The notes beneath the pieces were generated by a model. That model was given only the letters and a program-made list of their open reading frames with translations. It was not told the DNA's origin and made no database searches. A stretch of DNA of 62,945 nt, taken from positions 1-62,945 of the forward strand of contig CACYPV010000007.1 in the NCBI GenBank assembly GCA_902776375.1, read 5' to 3'. The translations under genes and the position numbers were made by a program. Shown piece after piece: positions 33,976 through 42,091 of this stretch (the first letter of the stretch is position 1; each line of letters starts with the position of its first letter). Source of the DNA: an uncultured Ruminococcus sp. GTDB taxonomy: Bacteria; Bacillota; Clostridia; Oscillospirales; Acutalibacteraceae.

Positions 33976-34746
33976 TCAGAATTTGCCGTTTTCGTTTGCC
34001 CAGGTTTCTTTGTCGGCAATTGTTTCCATTACGTCCCAGTGTTCAGCAATCTTGCCATTCTCAACACGGAACAGATCGTAGTAGGAGGTTGGAGTGCCGC
34101 CAAAGGTTCCTTCGGATACCGCCAGAGCATAATCGCCGTCAGCCAGAACCATATAGGTTTTGTTGTAAACCATAGCGATTCCCTGCTCCGCCATAGCAGC
34201 CAGCGCTTTGCCGAGACCGGAGAGACCGTCGGCGATCGCTGTGTTGTGCTGAATGTATTTATCTCCGTCAAAGTAGTTTGTCAGATTATCAGGATTCTCA
34301 CCGCGGAGAACATCGCCGACGAAATTAGCGACTACCTTGCGTGTTACTTCCTTATCAATGTTCTTTTTCTCCGTTGTTCCGTCAATCTGCGTATGGCGGG
34401 AGGGATTCGGCTCTGCTTTTGCGGCGAGATTATCCCAATGCTCCGCAATCTTGCCATCCTCATCAAAACGGAAGATATCAAACGCAACCTGCTCGCCGGC
34501 GCCGGCAAAGTTGTAAACAGTTTGCAGGAAAACCTTGTCGCCATCCTCGAATGCGCGGATATTCTCTACGGTGGTCTTTACAGGAGCGGCTCCGAGAGCC
34601 TGAACCGCACCAACAAAAGCGTCTCTGCCTGTACCGAATGCGAGGTTATGCTGGATATAACCCTCAGCGAGTAAAGAAGCTGCTTTCTCGGTATCGGTTG
34701 TTGCGAATGTGTTGATTAATGCCAAAGCCTTTTCAATGTTAGTCAT
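33976..34746 (-). CDS. Tandem SnoaL-like (NTF2-fold) protein
   Basis: A 256-residue cytoplasmic protein made of two SnoaL/NTF2-like units, about 1-120 and 125-256. Each contains the same elements: YIQHNLAFGTGRD in the first and YIQHNTAIADGLS in the second, with GKIAEHWDNL and GKIAEHWDVM near their ends. His and Asp/Glu of these elements line the pocket in related polyketide cyclases. The family includes cyclases and many uncharacterised small-molecule enzymes. It stands alone, AGGAGG upstream, with a 17-bp palindrome about 110 bp upstream. Confidence 0.88.
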   Translation of the reverse strand: MTNIEKALALINTFATTDTEKAASLLAEGYIQHNLAFGTGRDAFVGAVQALGAAPVKTTVENIRAFEDGDKVFLQTVYNFAGAGEQVAFDIFRFDEDGKIAEHWDNLAAKAEPNPSRHTQIDGTTEKKNIDKEVTRKVVANFVGDVLRGENPDNLTNYFDGDKYIQHNTAIADGLSGLGKALAAMAEQGIAMVYNKTYMVLADGDYALAVSEGTFGGTPTSYYDLFRVENGKIAEHWDVMETIADKETWANENGKF

Positions 34747-35081
34747 AGTGTATTCCTCCTGAAATTAATTTAGTTTTATACATCGTTTCTCTTGCTGTGA
34801 TTACAGTATAGCTCATATCGCCAGGCTTGAAAATGGCCGAAAACTTGTGGAGGGTACAACTTAAAGTTGTATCATTTAAAAATATTTATTAACTCAGTTT
34901 TTTCATTACTCATTTTTTGTTGCTTGCTCTTGCTTTCCTTCTCTGTTGGCATAATATAAACCTCGTTTCGTATAGTAGAGTGGCTTGTTGGTATTGGGTT
35001 GATTTCCGCTGTCTTTGTAAATTAATACAGGCGAAGATTCCTTCACTCAAGGTAATAAATGCGGGAAATATTTTTTTATGA
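34747..35081. other. Intergenic region between the SnoaL gene and the nitroreductase operon
   Basis: A minus-strand -10-like TATACT (about 34806-34811) probably serves the SnoaL gene. Apart from the palindrome at 34855-34871 no gene or RNA structure is seen. Confidence 0.5.
34855..34871. promoter_or_regulatory. 17-bp perfect palindrome upstream of the SnoaL gene
   Basis: TACAACTT A AAGTTGTA is symmetric about the central A. Its right flank, GTTGTATC (34866-34873), is the reverse complement of GATACAAC at the nitroreductase operator (35123-35130), so the same regulator could bind both. Confidence 0.5.
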
Positions 35082-35129
35082 TTGACAGGAGTCATAAAAC
35101 GTGATAATATGTATTTGTATCAGATACAA
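35082..35129 (+). promoter_or_regulatory. Promoter and operator of the nitroreductase-Rrf2 operon
   Basis: TTGACA (35082-35087) and TAATAT (35105-35110) are 17 bp apart. Just downstream, TTGTATC A GATACAA (35115-35129) is a perfect 15-bp palindrome over the expected transcription start. The second gene of the operon is an Rrf2 repressor, the likely ligand. Confidence 0.75.
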
Positions 35130-35146
35130 CTACATGGAGGTGCGAG

Positions 35147-35956
35147 ATGAGTAATTCCATTAAAGATACGATATGTAAAAGAAAAAGCGTCAGAACCTTT
35201 GACGGCAGACAAATTACCGCGGAGGATAGAAGCAAGCTGGAAGAAATCATCAGGACGGCGGACAATCCCTTTGGAGCGCCTGTTGAATTCAAGCTGCTTG
35301 ACGCAAAAGAAAACGGTCTGTCAAGTCCCGTTATCGTTGGCTGCGAGCTTTATTTTGCGGCTAAGGTCAAGAGGATCAAGCGCTATGAGATCGCGCTTGG
35401 CTACAGCTTTGAAAAGGCGTGTCTGTTAGCCCACGCGCTCGGTTTAGACACGGTAATGCTCGCGGCTTCGCTTAACCGCTCGGCTTTTGAAAAAGCCATG
35501 AACGTGCAGGCGGACGAGGTGATGCCCGTGGCAAGTCCCGTCGGCTATCCCGCAAACAAGAAGTCCATCCGCGAATCGCTTATGAGAAAAAGCTTAAAGG
35601 CAGATGACCGCCTGTCCTTTGACAAGCTGTTTTTTGAAAATGATTTCGGTCACAGCTTATCAAGCGGCAGCACATTTTACGACGCGCTGCAAATGGCGCG
35701 CCTTGCGCCGTCCGCGGCTAACAAGCAGCCGTGGCGTGCGGTAGTTATTGGCAATACTGTTCATTTTTACGAGTACAAAACGATGAAGGATCATCCGCTC
35801 ATCGATATACAGAAGGTGGACATCGGTATCGCTCTTTCGCACTTTGACCTGACCGAAAAGGAAAACGGTCACAGCGGACGGTTTACGGAGCTTGACCCGC
35901 AGCTTGCCTTGCCCGATAAGACGCACTATATAATCTCTTACGAAAGGGCGGAATAA
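35147..35956 (+). CDS. Nitroreductase-family flavoprotein
   Basis: A 269-residue protein with GGAGGTG before the ATG. KDTICKRKSVRTFDG (about 6-20) is the FMN-phosphate-binding start of the nitroreductase fold. GYSFEKACLLAHALGLDTVM (about 84-103) is the dimer helix, and MARLAPSAANKQPWRAVVI (about 181-199) is the second FMN segment. The arrangement with two similar halves matches the TM1586-like NiRdase family. Such enzymes reduce nitro or quinone compounds with NAD(P)H. Its stop overlaps the Rrf2 gene start by one base. Induction by the compound it detoxifies is a plausible model. Confidence 0.92.
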   Translation: MSNSIKDTICKRKSVRTFDGRQITAEDRSKLEEIIRTADNPFGAPVEFKLLDAKENGLSSPVIVGCELYFAAKVKRIKRYEIALGYSFEKACLLAHALGLDTVMLAASLNRSAFEKAMNVQADEVMPVASPVGYPANKKSIRESLMRKSLKADDRLSFDKLFFENDFGHSLSSGSTFYDALQMARLAPSAANKQPWRAVVIGNTVHFYEYKTMKDHPLIDIQKVDIGIALSHFDLTEKENGHSGRFTELDPQLALPDKTHYIISYERAE

Positions 35957-36387
35957 TGGATACTAAGTTTTCGTCGGCGATCCATATGCTGATACTGATA
36001 TCCGAAGCCGAGACGCAGATGTCCTCGGAGAAAATAGCGGAGAGCGTCGGCACAAATCCGAGCTACATCCGCAAAATCGCGGGCTTATTGAAAAAGGCGG
36101 GCATAATAGAAAGCAACCGGGGCAAAAGCGGGTTTTCGCTGTCTTTGAGCGCCGGTGAACTGACGCTGTATCAAATCTTTTGCGCTGTTGAAGAAACGGA
36201 CGGAGTGCATCTTTTTGATATTCACCGCAACCCGAACGATAAGTGCATCGTCGGACAGTATATCCGACCTGCGCTGACCGATATGTTCGGCGAGCTGGAA
36301 GCTAAAGCCGCGGCAGAGTTAAAACAAAAAACGCTAAAGACCTGTATGGATATTATGCGTGACAGAATGAAAAAATCGCGTCCGTAA
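35956..36387 (+). CDS. Rrf2-family transcriptional regulator
   Basis: A 143-residue DNA-binding protein. The winged helix-turn-helix (MSSEKIAESVGTNPSYIRKI, about 21-40) and wing (KAGIIESNRGKSGFSLSL) are typical. IscR-type Rrf2 proteins use three Cys to bind an Fe-S cluster; here only isolated Cys are present (in FCAVEE and DKCIVG), so a cluster of that type is unlikely and a YwnA/HypR-like ligand or thiol sensor is more probable. It probably represses its own operon through the palindrome at 35115. Confidence 0.92.
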   Translation: MDTKFSSAIHMLILISEAETQMSSEKIAESVGTNPSYIRKIAGLLKKAGIIESNRGKSGFSLSLSAGELTLYQIFCAVEETDGVHLFDIHRNPNDKCIVGQYIRPALTDMFGELEAKAAAELKQKTLKTCMDIMRDRMKKSRP

Positions 36388-36414
36388 GATCGAAAGGAAA
36401 GATGATCGGCAAAA

Positions 36415-37305
36415 ATGAAGATTTATAAAGACATTGACAGACTGCCATCGGGCACAGCAAGCGAAAAGCTGACAGAGGGCAACCTAGTGCTTGAAGGCGG
36501 GGGGTGGAAGGGCTTATATACTCTCGGCGTGCTCGACTGTATGATGAAGCACGATGTCAACCTCACCACGGTAACAGGCGTTTCCGCCGGTGCGCTCTCG
36601 GCTATCGGATATGTTTCGGGACAAATCGGTTGGGGCGCGAGGATCGACCTTACCTACCGTCACGATAAAAACTATTGCGGCATCGGCGCGCTCAAACGCG
36701 ACCGCGGGATCACGGGCTTTTCATATCTATTTGACGATATATTAAAAGCCCTTCCTCTTGATGAAGAAAGGCTTTATGATCCTGCCCGAAAACTCGCGGT
36801 CTCCGCTGCCAATATGCTGACCGGCAAGGTCGAATATTTTGAAAAAGGCAGGTGCGATCTGTTCCGTGCCGTACAGGCCTCGGCTTCCGTTCCGTTTGTG
36901 TCAAAGCCGGTTTTGATAGACGGCGTACCGTATCTGGACGGAGGGTGTGCCGAAAAGATCCCTCTTTCGTGGCAGGGACTTGCCAACGGTAAAAAAACCG
37001 TCGTTGTCAGAACGCGCGAGTTGAGTTACCGCAGAAAACCCGGCGCGTCAAAGCTGACAAAGCTGGTATACCGCAGGTATCCGAATTTCGTCAAAAGCCT
37101 CGAAAAAGTCAACGAAGAATTCAACAGAACCGTTGACGAGCTTGAACGCAGCGCACGGGACGGGTCGATTTTTCTGATAGCTCCGTCAAAGCCTGTTGAG
37201 GTCACGCGCTTCGACGGCGATATGAACAAACTCGGCAATTTATATTGGTTGGGCTGGAATGATATGGCAGCTCAAATCGACAGTTTAAAGAAATACTTGG
37301 GCTAA
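36415..37305 (+). CDS. Patatin-like phospholipase
   Basis: A 296-residue cytoplasmic or membrane-associated lipid hydrolase. The oxyanion motif is LEGGGWKGLYTLGVLD (about 27-42; family GGGxxG), the nucleophile is in GVSAGALSA (about 55-63, GxSxG), and the Asp of the Ser-Asp dyad is in YLDGGCAEKIPL (about 173-184, DGG). It matches the YjjU/RssA-like bacterial group. It follows the Rrf2 gene by 27 bp and is probably in the same operon. Confidence 0.92.
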   Translation: MKIYKDIDRLPSGTASEKLTEGNLVLEGGGWKGLYTLGVLDCMMKHDVNLTTVTGVSAGALSAIGYVSGQIGWGARIDLTYRHDKNYCGIGALKRDRGITGFSYLFDDILKALPLDEERLYDPARKLAVSAANMLTGKVEYFEKGRCDLFRAVQASASVPFVSKPVLIDGVPYLDGGCAEKIPLSWQGLANGKKTVVVRTRELSYRRKPGASKLTKLVYRRYPNFVKSLEKVNEEFNRTVDELERSARDGSIFLIAPSKPVEVTRFDGDMNKLGNLYWLGWNDMAAQIDSLKKYLG

Positions 37306-37330
37306 TTCTCAATTAGACGCACTGTTTGCA

Positions 37331-38104
37331 TTATACTATTTTCAGCAGGTCGCGATAGATCATCAGGTCGTCATCCTTGAACACATTGAAGATGACCTTG
37401 ATATCGCTGCCTGTTGTTTTTTTATACTCTTTTACCGTCGATATGGCTATCTGCGCCGCCTCTTTCTGAGGAAATCCGAACACGCCTGTGCTTATACAGC
37501 AGAACGCCATACTCTTGCAGCCGCTTTTCTCGGCGAGCTTCAAGCAGGAGAGGTAACAGCTTTTCAGCAGCTCACAATCTTCATTTGTCAAATATCCGCC
37601 GACGATCGGTCCGACGGTGTGAATAATATATTTGCAAGGCAGATTATAGGCGGGCGTTATCTTCGCCTGTCCGGTTGGTTCGTCAAATCCCTGCTCCGTC
37701 ATTATTTCATTGCATTTGCAGCGCAGTTGTACGCCTGCATATGTGTGGGTAGCGTTGTCGATACAGACGTGACAGGGACTAAAGCAGCCCAGCATTTGCG
37801 CGTTGGCGGCGTTGACGATAGCGTCGCATTTAAGCGTTGTGATATCGCCCTGCCAAAGGTAGATATCCGTCTGAACAGGCTCTAGATCCGCTATATCGGT
37901 AATACCCTTGCTCCGGTTTTCCTCCTGCAAATACTCGTCTTGTATGCTCAAAAACTCCTGCGTGACAGCCTTTGGCATACGAATATTGAACAATGATCTA
38001 AGCAACCGCTTTTGGTTATATTCGTCCGCCGGTATAGCTATCTTTTCTCCTCTTTCGCTAAGCAGGTAATCAATCAAAAACAATCGTTTTTCTGTCTGTG
38101 TCAT
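37331..38104 (-). CDS. Zinc-containing macrodomain protein-ADP-ribose hydrolase
   Basis: A 257-residue enzyme that removes ADP-ribose from proteins. The ATG at 38104 is chosen (GAGGTG upstream). An N-terminal helical part (about 1-75) is followed by the macrodomain: WQGDITTLKCDAIVNAANAQ (about 84-103), a zinc loop with Cys and His in GCFSPCHVCIDNATHTYAG (about 106-124), IHTVGPIVGG, and ISTGVFGFP. The zinc loop is the mark of the SirTM-linked macrodomains. In most genomes it neighbours the sirtuin; here the sirtuin is at 31345-32286. It would reverse that enzyme's modification. Confidence 0.93.
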   Translation of the reverse strand: MTQTEKRLFLIDYLLSERGEKIAIPADEYNQKRLLRSLFNIRMPKAVTQEFLSIQDEYLQEENRSKGITDIADLEPVQTDIYLWQGDITTLKCDAIVNAANAQMLGCFSPCHVCIDNATHTYAGVQLRCKCNEIMTEQGFDEPTGQAKITPAYNLPCKYIIHTVGPIVGGYLTNEDCELLKSCYLSCLKLAEKSGCKSMAFCCISTGVFGFPQKEAAQIAISTVKEYKKTTGSDIKVIFNVFKDDDLMIYRDLLKIV

Positions 38105-38165
38105 CGTTATCACCTCAGCTGTTAGTTGTAATAATTCGTTTATCGAATTTTGCCTTAACTAGCGA

Positions 38166-39323
38166 CTACGGAACTATGCGCCGCAAAACGGGTATCTTTC
38201 TCAGCAGCATGGTTAAGAGAACCGACAGTATCAGCGCGAGTATCGTGGCAAAAACCACATATTCGGCTGAGGCTCTTTCAAAGCCCGTGAAATGAAGATT
38301 TTCTTCAAACACATCGAGAAAATACCTGTGTATTAGGTAGATAGGGAAGGTGTAGCTTTGGAATATCATAAAAAACCTGATGACGTTTTTGTTTTTCAGC
38401 TTCGACGCCGCCTGCTTCAAAAACAGGAATATACCCGTGGAATACAGCACGCACGGCAGGTTGTAATAATCCTTAAAGAACACAACCACGTGTCCGGTGG
38501 GGTTAGCCTTAGTTTCGTAATAGGTGCCGATAATGTGCGTCAGCAAGCCCGCAAGGGCGAAAGCGTAGATTATCAGCCGGAATCTCAGCTTTATTTCCCG
38601 TTTGGTGAATACATATCCCAACAGCACATAATAAAGATACTGAAAGCCTACGTATATATTATAGTTTTTCCAACCGATTTTGATCTCTGCATAGCGGTTG
38701 AGCATGGCAAGAATAAAGGGAATCACGAAGTTGATCGCCAGAGAGATAAAGATTATATATGTAAAAACCTTGACCCGTTTTTCCTTGCGCACCGAAGCAA
38801 ACAAAGGCATCATCAGATAAATGCAAAACAGCGGTATAAAGAACCAGTAAATATCTCGGTATTTCGTGTTGATGATACCGTTGAGCACACCGGAAAACGT
38901 CCAGTCCAAGCCTTTGTTAGGATCACCGACCAGCATTGCCCACAGTGTTTTGCGGTATGCCCACAGAAAGCCCACCAGGCTCCACGCCAAAAACGGGATG
39001 ACTGTTTTTTTGAAGCGCTTGATAAAGAATTCTTTTGTCGAGTATTTGTCCTGATAATCTATCAGCGTTGCACCGGAAAGCATATAAAACACGGGAACGG
39101 CAAAGTAAAAAACACTCTCGATGACATTCGCCACATCCCAAAACGGTTTTCTGTAATCCAGCCAAAAACCGACGTTGGCGTGCATTATTACCACCGCGAT
39201 CGCCGCGACAACATTTATCACGCTTATATACGCCAGCTTGTTGTCGTTCACTTTTCCGTTCTCGATTTTTCTGACCTGCGTATTTGTGCCCTTAGTTTTG
39301 CTTTTTTTCGCTTTTTCTCCCAT
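38166..39323 (-). CDS. Membrane acyltransferase 3 family protein
   Basis: A 385-residue membrane protein with about ten helices after a charged 30-residue N-terminal tail. The His of VVIMHANVGFWLDYRK (about 44-59) fits the conserved active-site region of acyltransferase 3 enzymes, which move acetyl or succinyl groups onto sugars, peptidoglycan or lipids at the cell surface. FYFAVPVFYMLSGATLI (about 73-89) is also typical. It is monocistronic; the target is unknown, possibly the surface polysaccharide encoded 5 kb downstream. Confidence 0.9.
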   Translation of the reverse strand: MGEKAKKSKTKGTNTQVRKIENGKVNDNKLAYISVINVVAAIAVVIMHANVGFWLDYRKPFWDVANVIESVFYFAVPVFYMLSGATLIDYQDKYSTKEFFIKRFKKTVIPFLAWSLVGFLWAYRKTLWAMLVGDPNKGLDWTFSGVLNGIINTKYRDIYWFFIPLFCIYLMMPLFASVRKEKRVKVFTYIIFISLAINFVIPFILAMLNRYAEIKIGWKNYNIYVGFQYLYYVLLGYVFTKREIKLRFRLIIYAFALAGLLTHIIGTYYETKANPTGHVVVFFKDYYNLPCVLYSTGIFLFLKQAASKLKNKNVIRFFMIFQSYTFPIYLIHRYFLDVFEENLHFTGFERASAEYVVFATILALILSVLLTMLLRKIPVLRRIVP

Positions 39324-39487
39324 TGTGATCCCTCCGTAAAACTATTGAGCGTTATATATTATAACAAATAAAATTATATATTTCAACCGTTTTTTGTTTA
39401 TTATTTTAATAAGGTGTCCACTGTGTTTTGAATTTTTGCCTCCGTAATAATTGCGGGATAATTTTTTTGAAAAACCCAAAAAATATA
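39324..39487. other. Intergenic region between acyltransferase and TetR genes
   Basis: AT-rich, with no gene, hairpin or repeat seen. It must hold the minus-strand promoter of the acyltransferase gene. Confidence 0.4.
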
Positions 39488-39537
39488 TTGACATCGTGTC
39501 AGAATAGGCGTATCATATAGATGCTGACACAATGTCA
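39488..39537 (+). promoter_or_regulatory. TetR gene promoter with two operators (TGACA-N3-TGTCA)
   Basis: TTGACA (39488-39493) and TATCAT (39511-39516) are 17 bp apart. Two copies of the inverted repeat TGACA-N3-TGTCA lie at 39489-39501 (on the -35) and 39525-39537 (just past the -10), 36 bp centre to centre. This arrangement predicts tight autorepression. Confidence 0.8.
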
Positions 39538-39562
39538 GAATAAATGATCGCAGGTGATAATT

Positions 39563-40180
39563 ATGCCAAAGGGTTCTCCCGAGCTGACAAACGCTCGTAA
39601 AGAAGAAATAATAAACGCGTGCAAAACGCTCTATCGGGATATTAGCTTCAAGGAAATCACGATCAAGCAGATCGCCGAATACACAAGTTTTTCCCGCGCG
39701 TCGATATACAACTATTTTGAAACGAAGGAAGAGATATTCCTCGCTATTTTACAGGAGGAATACGAGCTTTGGGTGGTAGATTTACAGGATATCACCGAAA
39801 GCCATGACAGCATGACAAAGGAAGATATCGCAAAAGCGCTGGCATCCTCTCTCGAAAAGAGAAAGCTTCTGTTAAAGCTGATGAGCATGAACCACTATGA
39901 TATGGAAGAAAACAGCCGCGAGGAACGGCTTGTCGAGTTCAAGGTCGCTTACGGCGCGTCGCTTAAGGCGGTCGAGCAAATGCTCAAAAAATTCTGTACC
40001 GAAATGAGCGGGGAAGAAAGGCAGAAATTTCTGTACTCATTCTTTCCGTTCGTCTACGGCATCTATCCCTACACGGTCGTGACAGACAAGCAGAGGAAAG
40101 CGATGGAGCAGGCAAAGGTAGGTTTTACCTTTTATTCAATTTATGATATCGCGTACAACTGCGCGGAAAAGCTGTTGTGA
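39563..40180 (+). CDS. TetR-family transcriptional regulator
   Basis: A 205-residue repressor starting at the ATG at 39563 (CAGGTGA upstream). The N-terminal helix-turn-helix is ITIKQIAEYTSFSRASIYNYF (reported in part: IKQIAEYTSFSRASIYNYF, about 30-48), followed by ETKEEIFLAILQEEY. The C-terminal ligand domain contains YSFFPFVYGIYPY. It probably represses its own promoter and perhaps nearby YjbR and CMD-cupin genes. Confidence 0.93.
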   Translation: MPKGSPELTNARKEEIINACKTLYRDISFKEITIKQIAEYTSFSRASIYNYFETKEEIFLAILQEEYELWVVDLQDITESHDSMTKEDIAKALASSLEKRKLLLKLMSMNHYDMEENSREERLVEFKVAYGASLKAVEQMLKKFCTEMSGEERQKFLYSFFPFVYGIYPYTVVTDKQRKAMEQAKVGFTFYSIYDIAYNCAEKLL

Positions 40181-40228
40181 TGAAGCTGATTAGTAAATAA
40201 ACCCACGTAATAACGTTATGGTGAGCAA

Positions 40229-40885
40229 ATGAAAATCGAAGAAGAATTATTTCAAAAACACTCCACAGATGAAAAAAAGCTGGCGTCATACGGGTTTCGC
40301 CCTGACGGAAGCATTATGGTTTTTACAAAGGAGTTACCTGAGGAAAACTTTCGGATAGTCGTAGAATATAACGGCAGCTTCTCGGGCAAGATAATCGACT
40401 TGTCCGCCGAAGAAGAGTATGTCAATTTCCGCCGTGAGGACGCAAGCGGATTCAGTGCGGAGATCAAAAGCAAGTTCGTCGGGCTGTTAACGGATATCCG
40501 CGAGCGCTGCTGCGTCAATCAATACTATGGGTGCAATCAGACAAAAAGGATAATTGCGCATATACACGAGGTATACGGCGATGAGCCGGAATTTCTTTGG
40601 AAGGCTTACCCGACCTTTGCTGCTATACGCAAGAAAAGCAATAAAAAATGGTACGCTTTGTTCGGCGGTGTGCCGAGGAACAAGGTCGACAAAAACGCGA
40701 CCTCAGAGCAAATGGCAGAGGTCGTCAACGTCAAGGTCGCGGATGTAAACGCACTGCTAAAAAAGAACGGCTATTACCCCGCTTATCATATGAATAAAAA
40801 GAACTGGGTCTCCGTTATCCTTGACGATACCATAGCTGACGCAGAGATCCATCAACTGATCGCCGACAGCTTCAACAGCGTGTAA
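40229..40885 (+). CDS. MmcQ/YjbR-family protein
   Basis: A 218-residue cytoplasmic protein. The second half (about 105-215) is a YjbR fold, with YGDEPEFLWKAYPTFAAIRK, then WYALFGGVPRNKVDK and the closing YYPAYHMNKKNWVSVILDD. The fold resembles MotA C-terminal DNA-binding domains, but no regulatory role is established. The first ~100 residues are an additional beta-rich domain also found in longer YjbR members. It follows the TetR gene by 48 bp and may be co-transcribed. Confidence 0.85.
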   Translation: MKIEEELFQKHSTDEKKLASYGFRPDGSIMVFTKELPEENFRIVVEYNGSFSGKIIDLSAEEEYVNFRREDASGFSAEIKSKFVGLLTDIRERCCVNQYYGCNQTKRIIAHIHEVYGDEPEFLWKAYPTFAAIRKKSNKKWYALFGGVPRNKVDKNATSEQMAEVVNVKVADVNALLKKNGYYPAYHMNKKNWVSVILDDTIADAEIHQLIADSFNSV

Positions 40886-40962
40886 AAGGCGGTCATCGCA
40901 GAAGCTCACAATCGGGTTTTCGGCAAGTGAAAGGCAGTCAAAAAACCAGGGAGGAATAATAA

Positions 40963-41715
40963 ATGGCTGAAAAAATCGTACAAACAGCAGGCAGAGAACA
41001 GCTCGGCGAATTCGCGCCCATGTTCGCTCACCTCAACGACGACATATTGTTCGGCGAGGTGTGGAACGAAGCCGCGATCGACGTCAAGACCAAATGCATC
41101 ATAACGGTAGTATCGCTCATGGCGTCGGGTATCACCGATTCCTCGCTGAGCTATCATTTGCAAAACGCAAAGGCTCACGGCGTAACCAAGGAAGAGATCG
41201 CCGCCATCATCACCCACGCCACCATGTATGTCGGCTGGCCGAAGGGCTGGGCGGTATTCCGTTTGGCAAAAGAGGTGTGGAAGGAAGAAACCGGCGCGAC
41301 AGGCGAAAAGGACAAATTCCAAAATGAGATCTTCTTCCTGATAGGCGAGCCGAATCCTTACGGAGCTTTCTTTACCGGTCAAAGCTATCTCGCTCCGCTT
41401 TCAACCGAGCAGGTGCCCGTATACAATGTGACCTTTGAGCCGGGCTGCCGCAACAATTGGCACATCCACCACGCGATAAGCGGCGGCGGTCAAATGCTTA
41501 TCTGCGTCGGCGGCAAAGGCTGGTATCAGGAGGAAGGCAAAAAGCCGGTCGAGCTCAGGGAAGGCTCTGTTGTCAACATTCCCGCAAACGTCAAGCATTG
41601 GCACGGCGCGGCGAAGGACAGCTGGTTCTCTCACTTAGCACTTGAAATCAGCGGCGAGAACGCATCCACCGAATGGTGCGATCCGGTGACCGATGAAGAA
41701 TATAATAAACTGTAA
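40963..41715 (+). CDS. Carboxymuconolactone decarboxylase-cupin fusion
   Basis: A 250-residue cytoplasmic protein with GGGAGG upstream. Residues about 10-105 form a CMD domain of the PcaC type (CIITVVSLMASGITDSSL, then YHLQNAKAHGVTKEEI and MYVGWPKGW); the AhpD CxxC is absent, as in PcaC. Residues about 135-240 are a cupin barrel with metal-binding His and Glu in FEPGCRNNWHIHHAISGGGQ and IPANVKHWHGAAKD. CMD-cupin fusions are common near flavodoxin and reductase genes in Clostridia; their substrate is unknown. It precedes a flavodoxin remnant and a flavodoxin gene. Confidence 0.92.
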   Translation: MAEKIVQTAGREQLGEFAPMFAHLNDDILFGEVWNEAAIDVKTKCIITVVSLMASGITDSSLSYHLQNAKAHGVTKEEIAAIITHATMYVGWPKGWAVFRLAKEVWKEETGATGEKDKFQNEIFFLIGEPNPYGAFFTGQSYLAPLSTEQVPVYNVTFEPGCRNNWHIHHAISGGGQMLICVGGKGWYQEEGKKPVELREGSVVNIPANVKHWHGAAKDSWFSHLALEISGENASTEWCDPVTDEEYNKL

Positions 41716-41731
41716 TGAAAGGCGGATAATC

Positions 41732-42076
41732 ATGAAAAAAATAATCGCGTTATTAACGATGGCAGTATTCATCCTTATGCTTGCGGGCTGCGCGGCAAGT
41801 AACAGCAGCAGCAGTCAGATGGAGAAAAGTCAAGCATCTAATTCAGCGGCTTCAAAAAGCGAAACCGAAGCATCCAAAGCTGCGGACGAAACCAAAGCCG
41901 AAAACAGCGATACCGCTAACGGCGGCAAAACCATGATCCCCTTCTGCACCTCGGGCAGTTCGGGTATAGGCAGCAGCGGAGATAACCTCGAAGAAAACGC
42001 CGGCAGCGGCAACCGGCTCGAGGGCGAACGTCTGAGCAGCTCGTCCGATATCGAAGATTGGATCAATTCATTATAA
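41732..42076 (+). pseudogene. Lipoprotein signal fused to a flavodoxin C-terminal tail (internal deletion)
   Basis: A 114-residue frame from the ATG at 41732 (AAAGGCGG upstream). Residues 1-20 are a lipoprotein signal peptide (lipobox LMLAGC). Residues about 21-64 are a Ser/Ala/Lys/Glu-rich linker. From about 65, GGKTMIPFCTSGSSGIGSSG and the closing DIEDWINSL are the C-terminal strand and loop of lipid-anchored flavodoxin-like reductases. The FMN phosphate loop and about 130 residues of the core are missing, but the frame is kept. Probably a deletion derivative that no longer binds flavin; an intact cytoplasmic flavodoxin follows. Confidence 0.75.
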
Positions 42077-42091
42077 AAAGGAGAGATAGTT

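Noticed and set aside
38358-39371. A 337-codon plus-strand frame opposite the acyltransferase
   Set aside because: The minus-strand frame encodes a proper multi-helix acyltransferase; the plus frame is His/Gln-rich shadow sequence.
40963-41715. Loss of catalytic Cys in the CMD domain as an anomaly
   Set aside because: The PcaC-type CMD subgroup naturally lacks the AhpD CxxC motif, so this is normal.
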